Shown in pieces: positions 25,456 to 32,620 of a DNA stretch of 64,000 bases. Numbering within the stretch: the stretch's first letter is position 1; each line of letters begins with the position of its first letter. The notes beneath the pieces are model-generated. The model ran no database searches, was not told the origin of the DNA, and was given only the letters and a program-made list of their open reading frames with translations. Origin of the DNA: Bryobacter sp. GTDB taxonomy: Bacteria; Acidobacteriota; Terriglobia; Bryobacterales; Bryobacteraceae. Made by a program: the position numbers and the translations under genes. The stretch spans positions 93,574 to 157,573 of the forward strand of contig JALHNH010000011.1 in the NCBI GenBank assembly GCA_022843625.1, given 5' to 3'.

Positions 25456-25761
25456 TTAGCGCTCAATCACGCGAGGCACTTTAAAGTGCCCGGCCCCACT
25501 TAGCGACGAATTATGCAGCGCTTCTTCCGTACCCAACAGTGTGCGGTCTCGAACGGCATCTTCACGCAAAGAAGCCGTTGCTGGAGCTTCAAAAAGAACT
25601 TGTGCCATTGGCTGGACATTTGAAGTGTCGAGGGAAGAAAGCTGCTCCATGTGAGTCAACACTTCGGCCATGTCGTGCGCCATTCGTTCCACTTCTGCTT
25701 CGGTCAAATCCAGGTTTGCCAGCTTGGCTACTTTCCGGACGTCTTCTTTGCTAAATTGCAT
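25456..25761 (-). CDS. gatC: Asp-tRNA(Asn)/Glu-tRNA(Gln) amidotransferase subunit C
   Basis: 101 aa, the usual GatC size. Contains VRKVAKLANLDLTEAEVER in the N-terminal helical part and LREDAVRDRTL with HFKVPRVIE at the end, the standard GatC pattern. It wraps around GatA and GatB and stabilises the complex. Probable operon order dciA-like, gatC, gatA, with 28 bases before and about 14 after. Confidence 0.95.
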   Translation of the reverse strand: MQFSKEDVRKVAKLANLDLTEAEVERMAHDMAEVLTHMEQLSSLDTSNVQPMAQVLFEAPATASLREDAVRDRTLLGTEEALHNSSLSGAGHFKVPRVIER

Positions 25762-25789
25762 CTCTCAAGATCTTCTCATTGCTTGAGGT

Positions 25790-26203
25790 CTACTGGCCAG
25801 AGGCTCGCCGTTTCGACTTGAGGTACATTCGCCTCAATCCTGGGTCGCCGATCCTTCCAGCCTCCACATCTTTGGGCTCCAAACGAAAGTCTTGCGCGCA
25901 ATCTATCTTTGGCCTGATCTTCGGAATCGCAATTCTGTACTCAATATGCCGCGCAACTACTTTCCCGAGGAGTCGCGCCAATTTGGCGAGGATTTGCTTT
26001 TCAAGCGTATGCATCTGGCTTTGCCAGACCCGGTCATCTACTTCAACAACAATTCGATCCCGCACCAATTCGCAAAATCGGGCGTGAGCTTCGATTCGGT
26101 CTCCGACCGCAGCACGCCACGCCGCGCGGGCAAGTTCTTCATTGCCAACAACTTCGTTTTTTAGCTTCCCCAATAACCGCAAGGCCTTGTCCATTTGCTT
26201 CAA
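25790..26203 (-). CDS. DciA-like (DUF721) protein
   Basis: 137 aa. The N-terminal part LLGKLKNEVVGNEELARAAW with AAVGDRIEAH and the strand RIVVEVDDRVWQSQM followed by LLGKV are the DUF721 pattern. DciA loads the replicative helicase in bacteria that lack DnaC/DnaI; whether this copy does so is family inference. A lysine/arginine-rich tail (KSKRRASGQ) follows. Start: TTG 26203 (TACAAT 8 nt upstream) or ATG 26194; neither has a clear ribosome-binding site. Confidence 0.75.
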   Translation of the reverse strand: MKQMDKALRLLGKLKNEVVGNEELARAAWRAAVGDRIEAHARFCELVRDRIVVEVDDRVWQSQMHTLEKQILAKLARLLGKVVARHIEYRIAIPKIRPKIDCAQDFRLEPKDVEAGRIGDPGLRRMYLKSKRRASGQ

Positions 26204-26211
26204 CGAATTGG

Positions 26212-26217
26212 ATTGTA
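26212..26217 (-). promoter_or_regulatory. -10 box TACAAT, 8 nt before the dciA-like TTG
   Basis: TACAAT on the minus strand, eight bases before TTG 26203 and 17 before ATG 26194. It heads the dciA-gatC-gatA unit. If leaderless, TTG 26203 is the start. Confidence 0.45.
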
Positions 26218-26243
26218 GCAGGCATGCTCTCCCAGATGACCGC

Positions 26244-26249
26244 TAAAAT
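26244..26249 (+). promoter_or_regulatory. -10 box TAAAAT, 7 nt before the maf GTG
   Basis: TAAAAT, five of six to consensus, seven bases before GTG 26257; no Shine-Dalgarno. A strong leaderless candidate, divergent from the dciA-like box 27 bases away. Confidence 0.5.
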
Positions 26250-26256
26250 TTAAAGT

Positions 26257-26856
26257 GTGGCAACCTCTCCATTCATCCCTGGCTTTAAACTGATTCTGGC
26301 AAGCCAATCCGCTCGCCGTGCAACCCTTTTGACTCAGGCTGGATTCCCGTTTGTCGTTCGCCCTTCTGAGATTCCAGAGTTTCGCGCACCCGATGAAACC
26401 GCATTTGAATATGTAAAGCGCCTCGCAATCCAGAAGGCGTCGGCAATCGGTATTGCGCCAGATGAAGGGATTCTCGCTGCCGATACCACTGTTGTGCTGA
26501 TGGATGGCAAAACAGAACTGATCCTCGAAAAACCTGCTGACTCGACAGAAGCAATCGCCATGATAGGGGCCCTCGCTGGACGCGTGCATTCTGTTTTGAC
26601 CGGGATTTGTTTTCGTTGGCAAGACCAGCAATGGGTTCACGTTGAAGAGACCAAAGTCGAATTTTCGCCGCTTTCAGCAAAAGAAATCCTGGAATATGTA
26701 GCTTCAGGTGAGCCATTTGACAAGGCCGGTGGTTATGGGATTCAGGGCTTGGCGTCACGCTTTATTCCCAGAATCGAAGGCTGCTACTTTAATGTAGTAG
26801 GGCTGCCGGTACATCAAGTTCATCGACTCTTCACCCTTGCAGGTGTCCTTGCCTAA
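26257..26856 (+). CDS. maf: Maf family nucleoside triphosphate pyrophosphatase
   Basis: 199 aa. LILASQSARRATLLTQAGF, the RLAIQKA segment, the catalytic ILAADTTVVL, and KPADSTEAIAMI with GRVHSVLTG are Maf/YhdE signatures; the C-terminal FDKAGGYGIQG and FNVVGLPV follow. Members hydrolyse dTTP, UTP or modified nucleotides and help keep them out of nucleic acids. GTG start at 26257. Tail overlaps the EVE-domain gene by 4 bases. Confidence 0.92.
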   Translation: MATSPFIPGFKLILASQSARRATLLTQAGFPFVVRPSEIPEFRAPDETAFEYVKRLAIQKASAIGIAPDEGILAADTTVVLMDGKTELILEKPADSTEAIAMIGALAGRVHSVLTGICFRWQDQQWVHVEETKVEFSPLSAKEILEYVASGEPFDKAGGYGIQGLASRFIPRIEGCYFNVVGLPVHQVHRLFTLAGVLA

Positions 26857-27275
26857 GGCTTGAACTCTTTAGCCCGCTTTTTAAGCCAACTCACAAATTC
26901 CTTCGGGGCCGCCATGGTCGAGAGCCTCGACTGTTTCACCAGGGCGAAATCTGCAAACAAACCGGAGTTCTTGATTTCCGTCAGCGTCACAGGTGTTTTT
27001 AGCTTCCCTGCAAATCGATAGGTAAACACGCTCATCTTGGGATCGTGAGCATCAACCCAAACTGCCCCCTCTACGTACCCCCAGCCAACTACGGCGGCTT
27101 GGCCCTGCGAGTGATAGCAAATTACACAATCCCCATCCTGCATGGTTCTGATGGCCTGCTGTGCCTGGGCATTTTTGACTCCATCCCAAACGGTTTTCCC
27201 GTCACGTTCGAGGTCTTCGATCGAGTAGGTCAGTGGATCTGACTTTGCCAAATAAAATTTCATTCGCCTTCTCAT
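26853..27275 (-). CDS. EVE domain protein
   Basis: 140 aa, a single EVE (PUA-like) domain: MKFYLAKSDPLTYSIEDLER, WDGVKNAQAQQAIRTM, VICYHSQGQAAVVGWG and DPKMSVF. EVE domains bind modified bases in RNA or DNA through a hydrophobic cage; the ligand is unknown. Start ATG 27275 or, four codons later, ATG 27263 (AGAAGG three bases before it). A 172-bp region upstream separates it from the divergent polysaccharide operon. Confidence 0.88.
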   Translation of the reverse strand: MRRRMKFYLAKSDPLTYSIEDLERDGKTVWDGVKNAQAQQAIRTMQDGDCVICYHSQGQAAVVGWGYVEGAVWVDAHDPKMSVFTYRFAGKLKTPVTLTEIKNSGLFADFALVKQSRLSTMAAPKEFVSWLKKRAKEFKP

Positions 27276-27391
27276 CTCTTCCTATGGAACTGTCGATTCA
27301 TGCTCTGGTTTCTCAGAATGACACCTGGGTACTACAGTTCTAGCTTTTTGATTAGTGTAAAATTAAAATTGATGAGATGAGGTATATGTCT

Positions 27392-27409
27392 TTCGAATAT
27401 AACTTCGAA
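27392..27409. promoter_or_regulatory. paired TTCGAA boxes around TATAAC, before polysaccharide export operon
   Basis: The palindrome TTCGAA occurs twice with a 6-base spacer TATAAC, which itself matches the -10 consensus at five of six positions. A good -35 is not visible at 16-18 nt upstream, as at activator-dependent promoters. It lies 27 bases before the GTG of the export gene. Read as an operator over a promoter; no regulator gene adjoins it. Confidence 0.4.
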
Positions 27410-27435
27410 GCTTCATCCACTGGAGGAAAAGAGAC

Positions 27436-28068
27436 GTGACCCGATTGAGCAAAATGGCCTCTCTGTGCTTTGCGGTGACAGCTTTTGGACTATTTGCGGA
27501 GCAAACGCCCCCACCCGGGCAGGAGCAGAAACCGCCCGTGACAGTAGAAGAAAAGCCCGAGATTACGGCTGCTTCACCTGGTGCGGCCGTCGATCCAAAG
27601 TCCTATCGCATCGGAGCTGAGGATGTAATCTTGATTCGAGTCTGGAGAGAACCGGATCTTTCTGGCTTAGCTTCGGTCCGCCCAGACGGAAAGATCAATT
27701 TGTTGTTGATTGGCGAAATCGACGCAGCAGATACAACTCCAGTTGAACTTGAGGCCAGAATTGCAAAAGCGTACGAGAAGGTACTGAAAAATCCGATTGT
27801 CAGTCTTCAAGTTCAAAAGGTTGAGAGCAAGAGGTATCTTCTTTCTGGCGAAGTTAACAGAGCGGGAGCCTTTCCCCTGGTTAGACCGATGACAGTGCTC
27901 GAAGCTCTCACAATTGCGGGCGGTATTAGAGAATTCGGAAACGGCAAAAAAATTGTCATTATGCGCGGTAGCGAGCGATTGAAGTTCAATTTCAATGAAG
28001 TCATCAAGGGTAAGAAGCTGGAACAAAACATTCTGCTCCAACCTGGTGATCACATCGTTGTTCCGTAG
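27436..28068 (+). CDS. polysaccharide export outer membrane protein (Wza/BexD-like)
   Basis: 210 aa. A signal peptide (ends about residue 20) leads into the export domain (SYRIGAEDVILIRVWREPDL, VRPDGKINLLLIGEID, ELEARIAKAYEKVLKNP) and one SLBB domain (YLLSGEVNRAGAFPLV, MTVLEALTIAGG, ILLQPGDHIVVP). It would form the outer-membrane exit channel for an exopolysaccharide or capsule. No lipobox cysteine is seen. GTG start with GGAGG 9 nt upstream. First gene of a three-gene operon. Confidence 0.88.
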   Translation: MTRLSKMASLCFAVTAFGLFAEQTPPPGQEQKPPVTVEEKPEITAASPGAAVDPKSYRIGAEDVILIRVWREPDLSGLASVRPDGKINLLLIGEIDAADTTPVELEARIAKAYEKVLKNPIVSLQVQKVESKRYLLSGEVNRAGAFPLVRPMTVLEALTIAGGIREFGNGKKIVIMRGSERLKFNFNEVIKGKKLEQNILLQPGDHIVVP

Positions 28069-28097
28069 GACGATAAGAAAATTAGGAGTTTTTTTCA

Positions 28098-29765
28098 GTG
28101 CAACCTCTACAAGATCCACTTGCCATTCAGCATAGAGCGCTGGATGTAGAAGACTACATCGATGTCGTACGCCGTCATCGGTCCTTGATTCTTGCTCCTA
28201 TGCTGGCTGGTCTGGTGATCAGCGTTGTGGTTGCTTTCCTTTGGCCGGATACCTATGTGTCTAGCGCCACAATCCGAGTTCTTCCGCCTCAGGTACCTGA
28301 AGGGTTGCTCTCAATGCCATTGACAGTCGACATGAGTCAGCGCGTCAATCAGATGACACAGAGCATTCTAAGCCGTGCCACCCTCACCAACATCATCACT
28401 ACTCACTCACTGTATCCAAGAGAACGAAAGCGTCTCCCCATGGAAGACGTTATCGAGAGTATGCGCTCGAAAGCTGTTTCCGTGACACCATTCGGGGGCA
28501 GCGGCGAAAACAGGTCCAAAACTCTCGCTTTTTCAGTAGCCTTCAAATACGAAAACCGCGTCATTGCTCAAAAGGTTTGCCAGGACCTCGTCACTAAATT
28601 TATTGACGAAAACGTTCGAGAACGAGCTAGCTCCTCCTCGCAGATGAAAGACTTCGTTGAAGATCAGTGGCAGTCGCGAAAGCGCGATCTGGATGCAATC
28701 GAAGAGCAGATGTCCAAATTCAAATCTGCAAATGTTGGTCGAACCCCTGAGCAACAGGGCGCAACTTTCTCAGCTATTAACGGCATAGAGACCCGAATGA
28801 CCAACATCAATGCTTCTTTGGGAAGGGTCAACCAGGACCGGTTGATCATCGAAAACCAGATCAGTATTCTAAAAGACCAGTTGAAGCAGATCACTACTCC
28901 GACTGTAGAGGTCATTCCTACAGCTTTGGTTCCCCGCAATGACCGCCTCGTCGCGCTCGAGCGTGAAATCGCCAACTTTGAAACTCGGCTCCAGAGTCTT
29001 CGTGAGCAATACCAGGAGTCCCATCCAGACATTAAGAGTTCTCTCGGCAATCTCCAAATATTGAAAAAAGAACGAGACCGCCTGCAGAAAACTCAGGATG
29101 AACTTGAGGCTGCGGCGAAGAAAACAGGTGGTTCAGTTTCTGGGTTGAGACCCGAAGCCGTTCGAGATGCACGAATCCTCGAAGCCCAGATTCAGCAGTT
29201 GACGGGCCGAATCGAAGTGTCCAAAATGGAAGAGGCGTCTTACAAGAAGGCCCTGCAGGATGCTGATAGAGCTGCTCGCTCACTGCAAGGGACTTTGGCT
29301 ACGATGCCTTCCAGCGAAAAAGAATACGAACAGTTACGCCTCTCTTCAATGATGGCCCGTCGCGACTTTGAAGAAATCGACCGCATGCGCCAAAGGGCTA
29401 ACGCGGCCGTGGAGCTTGAAAATCGAAAGCAAACCGAGAAGCTGGAAGTTCTAGATCAAGCATCGCTACCCCAAAATCCTACTGAGCCAAAACGCTGGAT
29501 GATTATCCTTGGCGGTGCACTTGGTGGCTTGATCCTTGGAATCTGTTTCGCAGGCGCAAAAGAAATGAAAGATTCCACCCTAAAAAATCTTAAAGATGTC
29601 CGCGCCTACACCCAACTCACAATCCTCGGTTGCATCCCTTTGCTCGAAAATGACCTGGTAGTGCGCCGCCGCCGCAGATTGGCATGGCTTGCGTGGTCGA
29701 CAGCAACTTTGGCCAGCATCGCAATTATGACTGGCTCGGTTGTGTTCTATATGACAAGCAAATAA
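28098..29765 (+). CDS. polysaccharide chain-length determinant (Wzz/GNVR type)
   Basis: 555 aa inner-membrane protein. YIDVVRRHRSLILAPMLAGL begins the first membrane segment and WMIILGGALGGLILGICFAG the second; the roughly 430-residue periplasmic part contains long coiled coils (residues about 190-400) and a GNVR-like end. A third hydrophobic stretch (LASIAIMTGSVVFYM) closes the protein, which is less common. It should co-polymerise with the tyrosine kinase encoded next and set polymer length. GTG start, AGGAG 9 nt upstream. Confidence 0.85.
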   Translation: MQPLQDPLAIQHRALDVEDYIDVVRRHRSLILAPMLAGLVISVVVAFLWPDTYVSSATIRVLPPQVPEGLLSMPLTVDMSQRVNQMTQSILSRATLTNIITTHSLYPRERKRLPMEDVIESMRSKAVSVTPFGGSGENRSKTLAFSVAFKYENRVIAQKVCQDLVTKFIDENVRERASSSSQMKDFVEDQWQSRKRDLDAIEEQMSKFKSANVGRTPEQQGATFSAINGIETRMTNINASLGRVNQDRLIIENQISILKDQLKQITTPTVEVIPTALVPRNDRLVALEREIANFETRLQSLREQYQESHPDIKSSLGNLQILKKERDRLQKTQDELEAAAKKTGGSVSGLRPEAVRDARILEAQIQQLTGRIEVSKMEEASYKKALQDADRAARSLQGTLATMPSSEKEYEQLRLSSMMARRDFEEIDRMRQRANAAVELENRKQTEKLEVLDQASLPQNPTEPKRWMIILGGALGGLILGICFAGAKEMKDSTLKNLKDVRAYTQLTILGCIPLLENDLVVRRRRRLAWLAWSTATLASIAIMTGSVVFYMTSK

Positions 29766-29807
29766 AATGTGTCGATCATCAAATAGCCTTTTGGAAGGAA
29801 CAACCTA

Positions 29808-30665
29808 ATGAGCCGAGTACATGATGCCTTAAGGCGATCCGGGGCTAGCCCAACTGATTTTCAGAGCCAGCCTAGAAATGTTGCACCGGTTTCTCGAACC
29901 GCCGACCCGCACCCTGCAACCATACACCCCGACTTCGATAACCTCTTGGAGCGAATTCAGGAGATCCCTTTCAATCCTTCTCAGGACGCACATTTAATTG
30001 ACGCTTCCCGTCCACATGAAGCGCCCAGTGAAGAGTTTCGCACCCTTCGAACCCGGCTCAATCACCTGCAGAGTCTTCAGCCTATCCATACCGTTGTGGT
30101 AACAAGCCCTTCGCCGGCAGAAGGCAAGTCGATGGCGGCGGTAAACCTTGCGCTCGCCGAGTCCCACCTGGCAGGCAACCATACACTACTGTGTGACTTC
30201 GACTTCCGTCGTCCGCTTGTCCACAACCTTTTTCAAGTTGACCGCTCCCCTGGCATTACCGACTACCTTCTCGGAAAAGCGACCATTGAGCAAATAATCA
30301 AAAAGGTTGCCGGAACCAACCTTTGCATTTTAACTGCTGGTGAAGCTGTCATCAACCCACTCGAATTGCTAAACCTCGACAAGGTAAGAGAACTCATAAA
30401 GAACCTCGAAAAGGTCTTCAACTGGGTCATTCTAGACACGCCTCCACTGCTCTTTGCAGCAGATGCAAATCTACTCTCAACAATGTCTGATGGCACCGTT
30501 CTAGTAGTCCGGTTAGGTGTAACAACTGTAGATTCCATCACCCGGGCCATACAGTCTCTGTGTGAAAACAATATTTTGGGTACGGTGGTCAACGGCGCAC
30601 GGCGCGGCGAGCTTTACTCAAAGTACACCTACTATCACACCTATTACTACTCGAAGCCAGACTAG
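29808..30665 (+). CDS. bacterial tyrosine kinase (CpsD/CapB/Wzc-cytoplasmic type)
   Basis: 285 aa. Walker A in TSPSPAEGKSMAAVNLAL, the A' motif LLCDFDFRRP and Walker B WVILDTPPLLFAAD mark a BY-kinase; the C-terminal tail YSKYTYYHTYYYSKPD is the tyrosine cluster that is autophosphorylated. The membrane activator is the preceding gene product. GGAAGG stands upstream of the ATG. The kinase cycle is expected to control polymer assembly; no glycosyltransferase genes follow, so the biosynthetic cluster is elsewhere. Confidence 0.92.
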   Translation: MSRVHDALRRSGASPTDFQSQPRNVAPVSRTADPHPATIHPDFDNLLERIQEIPFNPSQDAHLIDASRPHEAPSEEFRTLRTRLNHLQSLQPIHTVVVTSPSPAEGKSMAAVNLALAESHLAGNHTLLCDFDFRRPLVHNLFQVDRSPGITDYLLGKATIEQIIKKVAGTNLCILTAGEAVINPLELLNLDKVRELIKNLEKVFNWVILDTPPLLFAADANLLSTMSDGTVLVVRLGVTTVDSITRAIQSLCENNILGTVVNGARRGELYSKYTYYHTYYYSKPD

Positions 30666-30668
30666 CGA

Positions 30669-31922
30669 TCAGTCTAAAAGACCAACGGCAAGAGCCGCAT
30701 TTTTGCTACCAAAAGCGATGGTATTTACCATCGCTTTTTTTATTTCAAGTTCCCTGCCAACGTTGGCGATATAGTCCAGGTCACATTCCTTTGCCGCTTC
30801 CTCCAGATTGATGGTGGGAGGGGCAAAGCGATCGCGCATCGCGAGTAAGGTTGTCGCCAGACTGGCGGCCCCACAAGCTCCTTGTGGGTGCCCGATCATA
30901 CTCTTCACACTCGACCCGGGCAATCTCCTTGCGTAATCTCCAAAAGCCAACTTCACTGCAGTTGTCTCCACACGGTCATTCAAGTGCGTCGCCGTGCCGT
31001 GATAGTGCAAGTAGTCAAAATCCTCGGACTTGAACTTGGCCTCCGTCATTGCCAATTCCATCGCCCGCGCAGGCTCGATACCAACCTCCTCTAACCTGAC
31101 TCGATGGAAAGCTTCACAAGTCGCCCCATACCCGGCAATTTCTCCATAAATGGTCGCCCCCCTCTGCCGAGCGCTGGCTTCACTTTCCATTAAAAAGAAC
31201 CAGGCACCCTCGGCAAGAACAAAGCCATCGCGGCTCGAGCTAAAGGGCTTTGAGGCACGTTCAGGAGCATTGTTAGAACCAGTGCTCATAATCCTCAGCA
31301 GTTGGAAGCCTCTTAGCGTTAACGGTGCAATGGGAGCATCCACACCGCCGCATATCGCCATTTCGGCGTCACCATGCTTTACTGCCCTAAAAGCATAACC
31401 GATTGCATCTGTCGAGCTGGTGCACCCGTTGCTGAACATGTGGCTCAAACCACGAAATCCGAACTGCATCGAGATTTCACTAGCCAAAGTGCCAAGCGTG
31501 CTCGAGGGGATCACGTAGACACTACATTTCTTCTGCTGGCCACTGTAGTAGTAAGAGTATTGCCGCTCGGTAAATTCCTGATTCCCTCCACCACTCCCAA
31601 CATACACACTCACTCGCCTGAGAGCTTCGAGGTCCATCGATTGCCAGTCTACTTTGGCGTCTTCCAGCGCCTCACCAGCCGCAGCAATTGCGTAAGGGGT
31701 GGCAAGTCCTGTCCCTTCAAGATCTCTTGCTGACATGTAGGCAAGCGGATCAAATCCAACGACTTCGCCAGCAATCTGGACGGGCTGTCCAGAACAATCG
31801 AATCTGGAAATCGGCTTGACTCCACTTTTACCTGCGCGAGTATTTCGCCAAAACTCTTCCCGGCCTAATCCATTGGGACTGACCACTCCAATCCCGGTGA
31901 TGCATACGCGCCGTTTTGTCAT
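30669..31922 (-). CDS. beta-ketoacyl-ACP synthase (FabF-like KAS)
   Basis: 417 aa from ATG 31922 (MTKRRVCITGIGVVSPNG); the longer open frame upstream lies opposite another gene. The catalytic Cys167 (SNGCTSSTDAIGYAF), His308 (HYHGTATHLND), Lys340 and His345 (MIGHPQGACGAA) are all present, so a working decarboxylating condensing enzyme is expected. It stands alone, without fabD, fabG or ACP, so it may serve a specialised acyl chain rather than bulk fatty acids. Its last 25 codons contain the + strand terminator of the export operon. Confidence 0.88.
   Translation of the reverse strand: MTKRRVCITGIGVVSPNGLGREEFWRNTRAGKSGVKPISRFDCSGQPVQIAGEVVGFDPLAYMSARDLEGTGLATPYAIAAAGEALEDAKVDWQSMDLEALRRVSVYVGSGGGNQEFTERQYSYYYSGQQKKCSVYVIPSSTLGTLASEISMQFGFRGLSHMFSNGCTSSTDAIGYAFRAVKHGDAEMAICGGVDAPIAPLTLRGFQLLRIMSTGSNNAPERASKPFSSSRDGFVLAEGAWFFLMESEASARQRGATIYGEIAGYGATCEAFHRVRLEEVGIEPARAMELAMTEAKFKSEDFDYLHYHGTATHLNDRVETTAVKLAFGDYARRLPGSSVKSMIGHPQGACGAASLATTLLAMRDRFAPPTINLEEAAKECDLDYIANVGRELEIKKAMVNTIAFGSKNAALAVGLLD
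30711..30742 (+). terminator. intrinsic terminator of polysaccharide export operon
   Basis: AAAAGCGATGGTA pairs perfectly with TACCATCGCTTTT, 13 bp, followed by a run of T (seven in all from 30735). It is about 45 bases after the kinase stop codon and lies wholly within the coding sequence of the convergent ketosynthase gene, where it encodes K-A-M-V-N-T-I-A-F. Confidence 0.85.
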
Positions 31923-31960
31923 GATTGTTAAGAACTCCAATGCTACCATTAGGTTGCGGC

Positions 31961-32509
31961 ATGATCGACTCGCCACCTCCAGACTCCGTGTCCGCCCCCC
32001 CAGCGCGAGCGCAGAGCCCTGCTTCTCCACTGCAAGCCACTCGCCTTGATCGGCTCTTTGCCGCATTGCAGGCGGGTTCGCTAGCCTCATTGTTAATGAT
32101 CTTCTGGTGCGGGATCGCATCGCGATCTAGTTCTCATTCTTTTTGGACATTCCCTAACTTGATGGCTGGTATTTTTTATGGACAGAATAGCTTGCAGCCC
32201 GATTTTGGCTTCTATACGCTATCGGGTCTGTCCGTACATTTGCTCCTTTCGGCAATTTTTGCTCTGATCTTCGCCGCAGTCATTCCACCCACTTTGCGCC
32301 CCCTCACGTCTCTTGTGCTGGGTATTCTGTCGGCAACTACCTGGTTTTACCTTCTGGATGGTTTTTTTTGGCGAAATTCTTTCCCTTTGGTCTCACAATA
32401 TTCGCGCAGACCGTCGATCTTCTTCTCCTTCGTTCTCCTTGGCATTTGCGTTGGTTTATACTCAGTATTTGTGCGCTCTTCAAAAGAGACTCAAATCTCC
32501 GCTGGATAA
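31961..32509 (+). CDS. integral membrane protein, unknown function (182 aa)
   Basis: A proline- and serine-rich cytoplasmic leader (MIDSPPPDSVSAPPARAQSP) is followed by four hydrophobic segments, e.g. LASLLMIFWCGIA, VHLLLSAIFALIFAAVIP, LTSLVLGILSATTWFYLL and SIFFSFVLLGICVGLYSVF. No family recognised. It is divergent from the ketosynthase gene (38 bases apart) and ends about 110 bases before bamA. The ATG at 31961 is preferred over an upstream in-frame start because translation from further up would overlap the divergent gene's start. Confidence 0.65.
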   Translation: MIDSPPPDSVSAPPARAQSPASPLQATRLDRLFAALQAGSLASLLMIFWCGIASRSSSHSFWTFPNLMAGIFYGQNSLQPDFGFYTLSGLSVHLLLSAIFALIFAAVIPPTLRPLTSLVLGILSATTWFYLLDGFFWRNSFPLVSQYSRRPSIFFSFVLLGICVGLYSVFVRSSKETQISAG

Positions 32510-32521
32510 GGCCCGGCCTTA
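32507..32521. repeat. palindrome TAAGGCC-c-GGCCTTA over a stop codon
   Basis: A perfect 7-bp palindrome that includes the TAA stop of the membrane protein gene. It can form a short hairpin but has no T-tract; significance is uncertain. Confidence 0.3.
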
Positions 32522-32620
32522 AGCGTGAGAATTTCCCTTGGACCAGGTATTTCGTTTGAAACCCAACCAGATCAGGCTTCGTCTCCTCAAAGGCGCAGAG
32601 TGGAAAGGAACCAGCATTAG

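Noticed and set aside
30669..31922. Ketosynthase as part of a polyketide cluster
   Set aside because: No acyltransferase, ACP, reductase or thioesterase domain or gene is found on either side.
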